The notes beneath the pieces were generated by a model. It was not told the DNA's origin and searched no databases. It saw only the letters and a list, made by a program, of their open reading frames with translations. A stretch of 64,000 nt of DNA, from assembly GCF_901933205.1 (NCBI RefSeq), contig NC_044573.1, forward strand, positions 32,361,493-32,425,492, read 5' to 3'. The position numbers and the translations under genes were made by a program. The DNA comes from Camarhynchus parvulus. Its lineage: Eukaryota > Chordata > Aves > Passeriformes > Thraupidae. Of this stretch, positions 50,270 through 61,335 are shown one piece after another (positions within the stretch are counted from its first letter, which is position 1; each line of letters opens with the position of its first letter).

Positions 50270-53200
50270 GGCAGTTAACTAAAATTCTACACAGATTACA
50301 TTTTGCTTTGTAGGTGACAGTCAAAACTTCTGCTTTTTTCTACAGGAGGAATTATGTCTTGGGTTAAAACAAAAAAGAAAAAAGAGAACATCAATACAGC
50401 TGTTGTTTTGAGGGTGTGGCTGGTTAAAGGTGTCTTTCACTTATAGGGGCTCAACCTGAGACCATAGGATACGAATGCTACGGGTCTGTTTTATAACTGG
50501 TGATATAGATGCACAAATATGCTCAGGGAGTTTGCTCAAAGACTGATTTCCAGACAAAACTTCCATCTCTTTTCCAACATACAGTAAGATACAGCAGGCA
50601 AGGCAGTTTTGGGTAAGTAAAGGTAGTGTTTTAATTGCTAGGGAAGGTCATTAACCTGCTTGGGGCTTGACAAATCAAGTCTCAAATCAAGCTTCTGGTA
50701 AGCCATCCCTTGCATAGATAAAGTTCATAAATATATATCTCCAAACAAAGAAGAAAAATAGATTTTTAGTTTAAATTAGAATTGTAAATATTTACAATAA
50801 ATTAATACATAGCTGTTTAGCATCCACAGCTTGTAATTTCCTCTGTGGAAAATAGGATATGGAAATGAAATTTCACTTCCTATTTTGACAGAGAAATTGA
50901 TATGCCAGCTCAGTAGCCTCTATGATGGAATTTTGTTTCCAAGGGTAATAAGTACTGGATGCATTTTAGTGTAGTATGAACATAGTGTAGTAAGGAATAA
51001 TTATACAGAGATACACACCTAAGGAAATCTTTTCAGATATCATTGATGATGGAGTGTCTCAGTCAATGTTACTTATCAATGATCTTTGCTGGCACAAGTG
51101 TGAATAATATTTTATGTATCCACTTAATGTTCCACTTCCTTCTGAATCTACTGAACCTAGTGGGCCTACTGACCTCTACTTTGACACTCCTAAAATTTTA
51201 ACTTGGATTGGATGATGTGTTGCTGAAAACAAAATTCTTTAATCAAGCTAAACAAGCATCCCTTGAATTTTATTAGCATTAATTTAGAAGTCTGGGTGTG
51301 AAAATCCCAGCCTGCTTTTAAAGTTATAAGGGGGAAAAAAAAAATCACCATTTCTGCATAGGTGGGGTATGAAAACATTTCTGACTGCCCAAAGATATAC
51401 ATAATTAAAGTTTTATTTTAAAAAACAAAAAGCAGAGAATATCCTTCCAAGAAATTATCTCAGTCTTTGCTATGGATCAGGTGGACTTTCAAAGCAGTTC
51501 CCCTTTCCTGCCAGGGCAATGTATTAGTTTTATTTGGATTGAACTTTAATCAGCTTTCTAATGTCCCTCCTGCAATTTCAACTCTTGATCTTGTGATTAT
51601 TTCCTCTGCCAGAAATCTTGTAAGCCTTCAAATAGTCTCCAGCTGCTTGTTTGCATCAGGACTCTCAGGAAAGAAATAGTCCAAATTATCTGAAGGCGTT
51701 AATCCAAAGTATATTAGCTAAACTGGATTAAATATGCATTCATTTGGAAGGTAATTCAGTAAAATGACATTAAAGACAGTTCTGTTGTGAATGAGTATGC
51801 TCACACAGTGGTCTAATGCAGTTTAAATTATGCCCTTCGAAAATTGAATTTGGATCAAGTTCCCCGTGTGTCTCTGTGGACACAATCCCTACCACAGCCA
51901 TACCACACACAGTGGGGAAGTGGTTTGCAAGGCACTGGAGCCCCCTGCACACTCCTGCATATTCCATAGCTGATATCACTTGGCTCAAGGGGGAGCTAAT
52001 ACAACCTGGAGCATGATCAGCTTATTGTCAGTACATAAAGCCACGATCACTGCCATCACCATTACTGCAGCACTATGCAGAGTCTCAAGTGGAAATTAGA
52101 GCCCTAATTTACCAAATATTAAATGGAAGAAATAAAATAGCTGGCTTCTGTACAAAGAGCAGAACCTAAAGAGCTCCTGGCGGAGCTGTGCAGGCTGTGA
52201 GCTGCACTGCCCTCAGGCCTCCCAGGGTCCAGCCAGCTGCTTTCCCTGAGGAGCCTGGTGATCAGAGAGTCTGCATGAGAGAGCCAGGCTTCTCACTTGC
52301 CTGGAAAGGTAAAATATGTGATTTTCTAACCTCCTGTGCTAGATCACAGGGCCAAATCAGTATCAGCTGGCATGACCAGCTGTGTTTGGAGCAATGCTAG
52401 CCACTCAGGCTGAAGGATTTTGCTCACTCAAATGTACTCACAAGAAAGTCACACTTTACGTATTTGTGTCATATTGCAGCCTACATGTGGTTATACTATC
52501 CTTCTCTTCCCAGTTAAATGCTCTGGGAATTACCTGATGCTTATTGCCTTTTTCATCCCCTTCAAAATTCAATCCGGTCTGATAGGGCTTGTAAATTATT
52601 CTCTTGCCTGACATGCATTGAATTCTTCTACTCGGGGAAAAACAGAGAAGAGGAAAACAGGAACTTGTGAGAAATACTTCATTGTTTTTCATACATTTTG
52701 CCAGTCACAGGCCAAAATTATAAGGAAAATGCAGGTTATTACTTTTTGAATGGAAAAAATGTATGCAATCTCAAATGTTATAACTGTCAAACTAGTATAT
52801 ACAATTCCAAGATTTTGAAAAGACCAGGTGCCTTCAACAATGTGCTTTCTTTAAGAAAATGTTGGCTGTGTGCTTGGTTGGGTCAAGAAGTGGTTTGTGT
52901 TACCCTGTCAGCTTTGCAAAAAGAACAGCAAATTCTGGAGGAGCATTTAGTGGCAAGAGGGATAATGGCTCTGTCAGTCAGTTCAGGAAACAGCTTTTAG
53001 GAAATACATTTACACCAGGGCATGAGTCAGTGAGACCAGATAGATGACCATAGTGGATGGAGCCACTTCCTATGTTTCAGACTGGACCAATGAGTTTTAC
53101 ACATGGGTAAAGTATTCAGTATGTTTGACCAACACTTACATTTTCAGTTGTTGAACATAGAGTACAAGATTTCTCTTAATTTTATAGTGAAACTAAGATG

Positions 53201-54810
53201 TACAGAAGATCTTGATTCAGCATGGACAACTTTATAAAAATGTTAGTGATGGACAGTGTGGAAGCAAACATTATTGAATCCTCTCAAACCATGGAAATAT
53301 TGCAAGGAAAGGGAACAATGGTTTTGACCAACACATTTTGAGTATTTTTTCTATGAAAAAGAAAGTGTGTGCTTACATGAGAGGGACAGGTTATGAACTG
53401 CAGTCTTTAGGTCAGAATAAAGACAAAGGACAAGGAGGTGGTACAGAAGCTTCTGAGTTCTAATTCTGTGTCAGGTCAGTTAAAATCTCCTAGTGTTTTT
53501 CTTTTATTGGAAAGGAATTTATCTGGAAGTGCTTTGCACTTGTCATGGGCTAAAAGAATACACCCTGGTGGTGCACACAGTGTACCAGCTGCCATATGGC
53601 AATGTCATACCAAGCAGTAATTTGTCCATGTGTCTGAGATACCTGATACAAACACAGGTTACTTGCATATTGAAATGTGTGCATATGCACATGTGTGTGT
53701 ATATTCAGTCTTTCTTCCCTGACTCCTTTGGGTAAAATGATGTCATTACTTTTGTAAGTTTTGAGTTGGATAATATAAACTGATGCCAGTACAGCTAAAG
53801 CTTCTTAAAACTTAGGATTTAGAATTATTGGTCTTGAGTGTCGCACTTCAGCAAAGCAAGGGGAGCTACTGTCGGCACAGATTGCTTTATACATATATTA
53901 AGTCCCAATTTGTCTGCCAAAGCAAACAAAATTGTTCTACGCATCTCTCCTTTGAGTTGGTACTCCTGCTGACCTGCTCTGTTTAAAGTGTTCTGTTTTG
54001 CAAAAGGGAAACCATGGGACAGCATGATTAATATTGATGTTATCCCTGGGCAGTGCAGGATGCAAAAGTGTTGGAACAAGCCAGCTGTTACAAAGATTTG
54101 AATGTTGCATTATCTCTCAAAATAAAACACTTTGCAAAACAAAAGTACTGAATGTTTCTGGTTTGGAAAACCATAGCTTTTTCATCAAATGCTATACAAA
54201 ATTCAGCATTCTTATCTGAGAATTCTGTACTAATATAAAGAGTCTTCACTGCTTCCCTTGCTTAGTGGTTAATGCAGCTGGAGTTTGTGTGATTGTCTCC
54301 AGCTCATCACAGACAGCAGTGTTTTCACTGGTCAGCATTTGTTCAGCTTTTAGACTAGTTTATGTTTTAAGAGGTGATGAAAGTTTTGAACAGCTAGCGC
54401 AAGGCTTCTTACACCTCAGCAGAGTCACTTGAGCATTTATCACCAATTAACTCCAAGCACAAGTATTTATTTTCTAAACAGTGACCTATGCATGAGACAC
54501 AATTCTGTGTTAACCTTTCATAATTTTAAACTAGAAATTGCTGATAGCTCATTGGCTTGGGTTTGGAGCTTTCTTGCAGGCTGAATTGTTTCAGCAGATA
54601 AAATAGTGACAGAGGCCTGATTGTGACCCTGCATAATGAAGACTCTAAATTTGGAGCAACTTTGTGGTCAATGGCATTAAAATAATACTAAGGAATAAAG
54701 AACAAGGATTATACAACTATCTGGATTAATGAGGTCAAAACTGAGAGCTTACATAAATAGTAACCTGATAATTATTTTTATTTTTTCTTGTTGATGAGTT
54801 TGAAGTTGTT
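50270..54810. other. Unique AT-rich intron upstream of the exon
   Basis: No repeats other than the alternating purine/pyrimidine tract at 53675 and short A runs. Frames of up to 100 codons are unsupported. Confidence 0.5.
53675..53704. repeat. 30-nt alternating purine/pyrimidine tract with central 14-bp palindrome
   Basis: Every base alternates R/Y from the A at 53675 to the T at 53704. TGTGCATATGCACA (53678-53691) is perfectly self-complementary, and a TG repeat follows. Such tracts can form Z-DNA or a short cruciform under negative supercoiling. Confidence 0.85.
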
Positions 54811-54839
54811 TCAGCTTACTATTGTTGTTTCTCCCACAG
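54811..54839 (+). other. Branch site, polypyrimidine tract and 3' splice acceptor
   Basis: The sequence CTTAC (54815-54819) fits the vertebrate branch consensus yTnAy, with the candidate branch A at 54818, 21 nt before the end of the acceptor AG. Between them lies a T/C-rich tract ending in CTCCCACAG. The spacing is normal. It fixes the exon start at 54840 and the phase that keeps the KIF26B reading frame open. Confidence 0.8.
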
Positions 54840-55023
54840 AGCTGCTCAGAAATTGAACCTGTCTTCCAAAAAGAAGAAGCACAGGCCTTCTGCATCCTCT
54901 GTTCCTGAATCTCCTCTCTTCTCTACCTGCTTCAGCAGTATCCTACAGACTTCCCCACCCCCTGCACCACCATGTTTGTTGAGGGCAGTCAGCAAAGTCA
55001 AAGACACTCCTGGTTTGGGCAAG
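54840..55023 (+). CDS. KIF26B: Internal coding exon of kinesin family member 26B (partial gene)
   Basis: Seen: a 184-bp open segment bounded by a polypyrimidine tract with CTCCCACAG and by the donor GTAGGC. The first base completes a codon split by the upstream intron (phase 2); 61 full codons follow without a stop, ending in phase 0 after GLGK. The peptide contains a lysine cluster ([13 protein letters not shown]), a serine-rich middle, and a proline-rich stretch leading into [20 protein letters not shown]. Known: this combination is characteristic of KIF26-type atypical kinesins, immediately N-terminal to the motor domain. KIF26 proteins have a motor domain lacking normal ATPase activity, bind microtubules, and are linked to non-canonical Wnt signalling and to cell adhesion and polarity. 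Inferred: KIF26B is preferred over KIF26A because of the KKKKHRP block and the very large flanking introns. The exon is recognised from memory of the family; no alignment was run. No catalytic residues lie in this exon, and neighbouring exons are outside the window. Confidence 0.87.
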
Positions 55024-55029
55024 GTAGGC
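55024..55029 (+). other. 5' splice donor of the KIF26B exon
   Basis: AAG|GTAGGC is an acceptable though not perfect donor (GTRRGT has C at the last position). It follows the GLGK codons exactly where the KIF26 coding sequence is expected to be interrupted before the motor domain. Reading through the donor leaves the family sequence at once, which supports the boundary. Confidence 0.75.
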
Positions 55030-58000
55030 CTTGCAAATATCACTAAAATACTGATTTTCATTGGGAGAATATTTTATCCTTGTGCAAAACATTAAGGGAA
55101 TTGGAAAACCATGACCTTTCTCGGTTGGTTTTGCTGTATCTTGTCCCTAAACATGTGTAAAAAGGCCTAAAAACTTGAGTTAACTAATGTAAGTGAATTT
55201 CTAATAACGTTGAGTTAACACAGACAGATGTAGCTGTGCAGCAGTTACACACTTCAAAGCCCCGTTACATTAATCCACCTGCATTGGGACCACAGTGCTG
55301 CTTGGTGGAGTTAATGTCCATTCTGCCAGGAGGCAGAATCCGTTATCCATTCCAATATCCATTCTCGATTTCGGGAGTAGTTGTCTCTGTGGCTGTGTAT
55401 AAACTCTATAGTGATTGCTTGCTATGGTATATTTTGTGGTCCTGATCCCTTTGCTTTCCAGATTGATATCTTGCCTGGACACACTGTAATTTGCTTCTAG
55501 CTTTGTCTGCTGGCTTTTTTCCAGAACATTTATGTGAACAAAACTATGCTTTTAATGATAAATTACTCCTTTTTTTCTTCTGTCGTGTTATTTCCTCCCA
55601 TTCTGCATAATCATTCCCTCTTAAAATGCTGTTTAGGTGCACACTTATGTTGGGGTGGTGGAGGAGGTGGGTATATAGTTTGCTATTGCTTTGTAGTTTG
55701 TCTTAGTGGCCCTTCCCTTTTTCCCTGCTACAACAGGAGAGCCTGGCATATTACATCTGGGAATATGAGCATGCACTTGCTGAGAAAAGCAGTTTGCTTT
55801 AATCAAGGTAGTTTTTTATGCAAGCATCTGTGTGTGTGGCTTTTCCATATTCCTTGAATACTAAGCAGTGACAATGGATTTGGTGGAAGTTTTTGTTTAG
55901 AAGAGAAATTGTAATGTATGATGTAGGACTGCTGAGCATAGGGTGGGCTTCAGAACCTTCACTGCTGATTTTGGATACTCACTTTCTTATATTGTGCAGT
56001 TCCAGGGTTTCCTTTCAAAGGACAATGGTATTACTTTCATGGTTGGTTTAATGCCTGTTTGAAAAGAGATCCCCTACACATGGAGCTGCTTTCCTTTCCT
56101 CTGGTCTGGTAGGTGGGAAGAAATGTAGAAATCTGTCATGGTCTTACAAAACTTGAATAGGGATACATGTTCTGATTTTAGTGGGGGAAAGAGGAGTAAA
56201 CTTGAACAAGTTCAAGTTGTTATAGGAAGTTGCTACAGAATAGATTAACAGTAGAGGCCATCCTCTCAGGAGTCTTACTTTTCTGTGCTTGGATTGCATC
56301 TGAATAAAAATTTCATTGAGGAATAATCAAGGGTGTGTTCTTGGAAACAGGGGATCATCTCCCATCTTGGACTGCATCAGCACTTTTCCTGATCATTATT
56401 TTCAGGTGTCCCAACAGAAGGATCTACACACTGAGACACAAACATACCTCTGTCTAAGCATTCCAAGCTGGTCTGAGCCTTTCTTGTTCCTCTCACTACT
56501 GGTTTCCAGTGGAGAGGGCTTGGGAAGCAGTTTTGCAATATTCCCAAACAGACCTGTGATTTGCTTCTGCAAAACCATGTACAAGAACAGGCTCCAGGCT
56601 TTCCAGCTATGTAAGTAAAACTGAAATTTTGCAGCTCATATGATGAAGGAGGAATTTATTTTCATTTCAGACTTACTGTCCTAAAACTACCAGAGCATAT
56701 AAACAGCTAAGAGGTTTTAACAGATTGACACACATGCTTCTTTAAAGCAGTAAATCAAATTAGGTTATTTCATATAGTCATACTAGAGAAATTAAATTTT
56801 TCTACATTTCTAAAAATATGGTTTTTGGCAGTTTCTGGAAGCCAGTTTCCTTTTTCACCTTTTTGCTTTCTTTTAGGAGTCAGCTTATAATTATGACCTG
56901 AAGCTTGTATACTTTCATCAAAGTTTCCCATCAGTTTGCATCTGTAGCGCAATTTTCATTTTAATATGTCAGATATAGGTGCAAGACACAATAAGTAAAT
57001 TACTTCAGGATAACAGTGTAATTTATCTGTCAGACTGGGAAAACTCTAGATGAGGTAATGGAATTTCCAGCTTATTTGTTTTTAATTTTCCTTGTTTATG
57101 TGTTCTGTTTAGTTAGATTGGGATATATTTTGATAGGAGTATGTTAAATCCAGTTCCTTTTCTCTGTATTTTTTCTCATATAGTGTTTTCTGTAAGGGTA
57201 TAAATTTATAAAATGTGAGGAAGAAGTGGGTTCATGGAAGCTAAATGTTGTTTTCAATAATTTAGGGTTTTTTCCTGGTTTGTATTTAAATAGCATTTTA
57301 CGAGCAAGCTCAGTGTGATAAAACTCTATTTCACTTTGGATTTGAGTGGGTTGGGCAATTTCTAATGTGACAATTTATTACTGGAAATTCTGGTTCACCA
57401 GAACCAAAGGGATGGCCATTGCCAGGGACTGTGGATTCCTGAAACTCCAGGGGACAGCTGTGCTCAGGCTGCCTGGAAGGCAGCTCACTCCTGCAGGGCT
57501 GTGAGCCCTGGCACACACGCTGGGTGTTACTGGCTTGGCGTCAGCTTGAGATCTGTCAGTTTTCCAGGGGAGGTGGGTATCCAAGATGTGAAGGATAGGA
57601 AGTTGGGTACATCAAAGCTTAGACTTTCAGGGTAAGTTTAATTTCACAGTTTTCTAAAATGAAATTGCAAGCAAACAGTTGCTATTTTATATTTTCGCTT
57701 CTATTAGAAATTTCAAAGATTCTACTTCTCATTGCAAGATTAATGACAATGGTTTATTTAAAATTATAGAATTCATATTTCATGTGTAGACATATATTTT
57801 TTTTAAAGTTAAAAGAGGAAGATCTGCCTATCACCAATATATTTCAAAGTTAGTAAGCAGTTAGGATGGATATGAGTACAACCCCCCACTGAAGAATCTA
57901 AAGTGATGAAAAGGGTTAGAGAGTATATATTCAGGTTGCATGCTTCATGCCTTTTCTTACAAAATGCCTTGCAAATCAAAACTGTACCAGCCTGGACTTT

Positions 58001-59983
58001 GAAAGAAGTATTATTTGAAAACTGAAGTTCAGCTTCACAGAAGCAGGAAATGATATTAATAATGGAATGGTAGGACTGCATAATCAGCATTTTACTTTGA
58101 TGTTAGATACACCACTGAGTCTAGCAGAAGTACCACATTGTCAAAGAAACAAGTAAAGCATCAGATTCTTTGTTGCACTTATTTCCAAATAGCTCCTCCT
58201 GATGCTAAATACAAAGGTGTGACCGTATTGTAACTATATTAACAGGAATTCTTTTATGGATCATAATTTATCTGGGTACTTTGGATTTACATTTTCTGGT
58301 AGAGGGAGATGATCCTGAGTGGTAGTGTGGTATCCCCACAGTCTGTTCTTGAGAGTTTTCCTTTGAGCTGAGTGCCCAAAGCAAATTCTGCTCCATAAAA
58401 TTCAACAGCTTGAGCATCATTTATTTTCTCTGTGCTGTCTTTGGATCCTCATATTCTGAGTAACAGATTGCTTTTAATGAATTTATCCAAAGAGAGAGTG
58501 CTACTGTTCTGGATGGCTGTACATGAAGTTTCCCCAGTTTTCTGAAAGATACTCCTTAAGTCTATTGTGTCCTTCCTAACAACAAACCAATAACAGAACA
58601 AAAAGGTGTTCTGTGCAGAAATAACAAATTATTCCATGCCTGCACTAAGATGTAACTGTACTGTAAGGCCATTCTAGTAAGGTTTACTTAGATTTGCTCC
58701 CCAGTCTGCTTCCATCTTCCCTCTACACCTCCTCTTCAATTTTCTGTCAAACAGAATCAAAAGTAAACCAACACTTTTGATGAAAATCTGAAATGTGAAA
58801 GATGTTGTTTTGCTGAATCTCACATTTGACATGAAAAACAGCTGGAATGAAAAATTTTCTGCCAGCCTGAATAAATAGGTTGTTTTCAGGTGTCAGGGGG
58901 TTAGGATAAATGGATGTGGTCTCTCTGTTTTCTTTTATTTATTATTTTTCTGTGTGTAGTCTTATAAACCTCAGTCAGTGAGAGATATTTGTTATGTTTG
59001 GGCAGAGATTAGTTTACTTTTCCTTATGTATATATATATATTTGTTGTTGTTTTTTGGTGTGTATTTTTGTTGTTTGGTACTTCTTAATCTCAAAATAAA
59101 ATAGCAATTCCTGGGCACTAAAATCATTCCTATGCACAAGGTTCCAACCAGGGAGAAGCAAGTCACCATTGAACTTCCTTCAAGTAGTCTTTTTGACCTA
59201 TTAAAAGAACAACTGTAATTTGTGATTCTGTTTATTTTTAATTTTTCTGGAGCAGCAGCACTCTTGTTTGCAGGGCCTAGACCTGTTTTGCAAAATTATG
59301 TGTAAATTCAGATTAAATCCCCCTGTTTCTGTCCAGAGCAGTTATGACCTCACTGTAGGAAAGAGGAGCAGACAGAGAGATAGGAAGCAAAAAGAAACAA
59401 TGAGGTGTTATTGGTCATCTTGATAGTGATATCCTCAGCCCATCAGCAGTGTAATATTAGATACCTGTTCTCAAGCTGGTGTAGAAAAGGAGATTATTCA
59501 AGAGTAAACAACTGATTATGCTGCAGGTGCTCCCAAGGGGCCCTTTCCAAGTGTGTAGGATGGGGTAGGAAGTGGAGCAGAGTGGGGGTTTGAGAGTCTG
59601 GTGAGTGAATGAGAGATGTGGTAGCTGGTAACTCATCAAGCACGGGGCTGAGCATGGAGTGAGGCTGGGAGGGTCCTTCAATGGGAACCAAGACACAACC
59701 AAATGGCAGGAGTGGCAGCAGGATGCTGGCAGTGTGATAGAGACTCCTGAGTCACACCTTTCTCCCAAGGATCTCTGTCATGTAGTAAAGACAATTCAGT
59801 TAAAAATAATTTTTCAGTGCCTGGCTGAAGAATGCAATCTTTCATCACAACACAGTATTTGATTGAATAAGCCCAAAATCTGCTATTTACTTTACACAAG
59901 TCTGAAGCTTACCTTTTTATCACATTGATTTACATAAAACTGTATGAATCATTTTGTCTGACCTGAAAGTGTGTCTACCAAAT
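55030..59983. other. Unique AT-rich intron downstream of the exon
   Basis: Holds a TA microsatellite at 59029, a GC-moderate patch at 57400-57580 and a G/A-rich patch at 59530-59720. No motor-domain exon is present, nor any recognisable transposon. Confidence 0.5.
59029..59041. repeat. (TA)n microsatellite, short
   Basis: A TATATATATATAT run followed by TTGTTGTTG and T/G-rich sequence to about 59080. Confidence 0.85.
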
Positions 59984-61335
59984 TGTCATGGTTCGACACT
60001 GGCACAATGCTGGTGTCCACGTGAAATACGCTCTCCCTGGTGTCTACTGTGAGATGTGACCAGGAATAAGCAAAGCAGGCCCCCACTTAGAAATAAAGAA
60101 AAGAAAGCTTTATTAACTACACTACAACTATATGTAAAAAGGAACACACAGGAAAAATTAAAACCTTTCAAAAACATTTCCTCCTCCCCCCACCAAATTT
60201 CCAATACATCCATCCCACAAATCACCAACTCTCAGTCTATCACCACCCTTTAGATAATCAATTCTCAGTTCATCTAGAGGAGAGGAGTCCTTCTTGTGCG
60301 ATAGGCTTCCCCAGGAAACACCATTGAAACCTCGTGTGTTTCCATGTCACTTGTGGCACCGCCTGGAGAACATCTGCCGTCGTGACCTCTTCCTTCCATG
60401 TCCAGTGCTCTCACCACTGCACATGGACCAGAGCTGCTTCTAGGGTTGTCCTTTTAAGGATGCTTTGTCCTGTTCCAAAAAGAGCACAGTCTCACCTTTG
60501 GGACACCTGTCCCCCCCAAATTTCACCCCCTGGGGCTGAGGGGTTGCAACACTGAACTCTCCTGGCTCTGAGCCATTGCCTCCCCCTGGATCCAGTCTCT
60601 GTGTCACAAGGAACATGGTTCTGTCCATGGCTATAACAAGAAAAGTCCAGCTAAAGCCACTCCATCATCTCTTCCCACCTAAGATTCTTCTCTACTCTTC
60701 TGCATCTTTCACTTGCTCGAACCTTCATCACACTTGCCCATTTCTTCTTCCATTTCATCTCTATCTCTCTTCTAGGAAAGGTTAATGTTCTGCAAAGTTT
60801 TCATTGTCCAAAAAAGGGTCAAAAGCTCGGGCTCGGCCCGCTTGGATCTCCCGCAGCTGCCAGACAACTTCTCGCTGCACCCCCTCTTCTTCTCCTTCTC
60901 AGCTGTGCTGCCGGCATATGTTATCAAGTTTCAAGGTAGCGCAGTCATGGGCACAGGCTGTACTCTCTCTTTCTCCTGGGTGGGGGCTGCCCGATGCCTC
61001 CTGGTGCTTCTCCCACCCTTCCATCCTCGGGTTCTCCCACCCTTCCATCCTCGGGGCCTCTTCACCTCCCATCTCTGTCCAAAGCCCGGCCTACCTCACG
61101 GCCGCATGGCTTCCCCTCCCCCGCCCAGCCAGCAGCTGGGCCGGGGGAGGAATCCGAACTCTTTCCCCACCGGAACCCAAGAGAGCTTTCCCCGGGAGTG
61201 CTCTGCTTTTTACCCCTGTGTTCTCAGAGGCGTATCCATGTCCCCCGTGGCCACACCATGTGCCAATATTCAAATCTGAACACCCATTGGTTTGACCACA
61301 GCATATCCCAGAAAGCTTCCTCTCAAACCAGGACA
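59984..61335 (-). mobile_element. Long solo LTR (about 1.35 kb), songbird endogenous-retrovirus family
   Basis: The ends form an imperfect inverted repeat, TGTCATGGTT...AACCAGGACA, and the five flanking bases nearly match (CAAAT at 59979-59983, CAAAC at 61336-61340). This fits an LTR insertion with a 5-bp target duplication, as in ERVL-like elements. On the minus strand an AATAAAG polyadenylation signal (60108-60114) lies about 125 nt from the 3' end, giving the orientation. The minus-strand 5' part (60800-61260) is GC- and CpG-rich; the remainder is A/G-rich. I recognise the sequence type from passerine genomes but assign no family name. No gag, pol or env remains. It includes a 24-bp tandem duplication and several chance open frames. 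Confidence 0.8.
61008..61055. repeat. 24-bp tandem duplication inside the LTR
   Basis: A unit starting TTCTCCCACCCTTCCATCC is present twice in exact copies (61008-61031 and 61032-61055). Identity between units suggests a recent slippage event, or a copy-number variable part of the LTR promoter half. Confidence 0.92.

Larger units (their letters stand above)
1..54839 (+). other. KIF26B: Upstream intron of KIF26B (3' portion, more than 54.8 kb)
   Basis: Inferred from the exon at 54840. No other segment in this interval combines splice signals with a KIF26-like peptide. The preceding exon in the family is long and low-complexity and should have shown as a long open frame; none is present. The interval holds CR1 fragments, two solo LTRs, simple repeats and otherwise unique AT-rich sequence. 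An unannotated non-coding transcript or antisense gene cannot be excluded from sequence alone. Confidence 0.8.
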
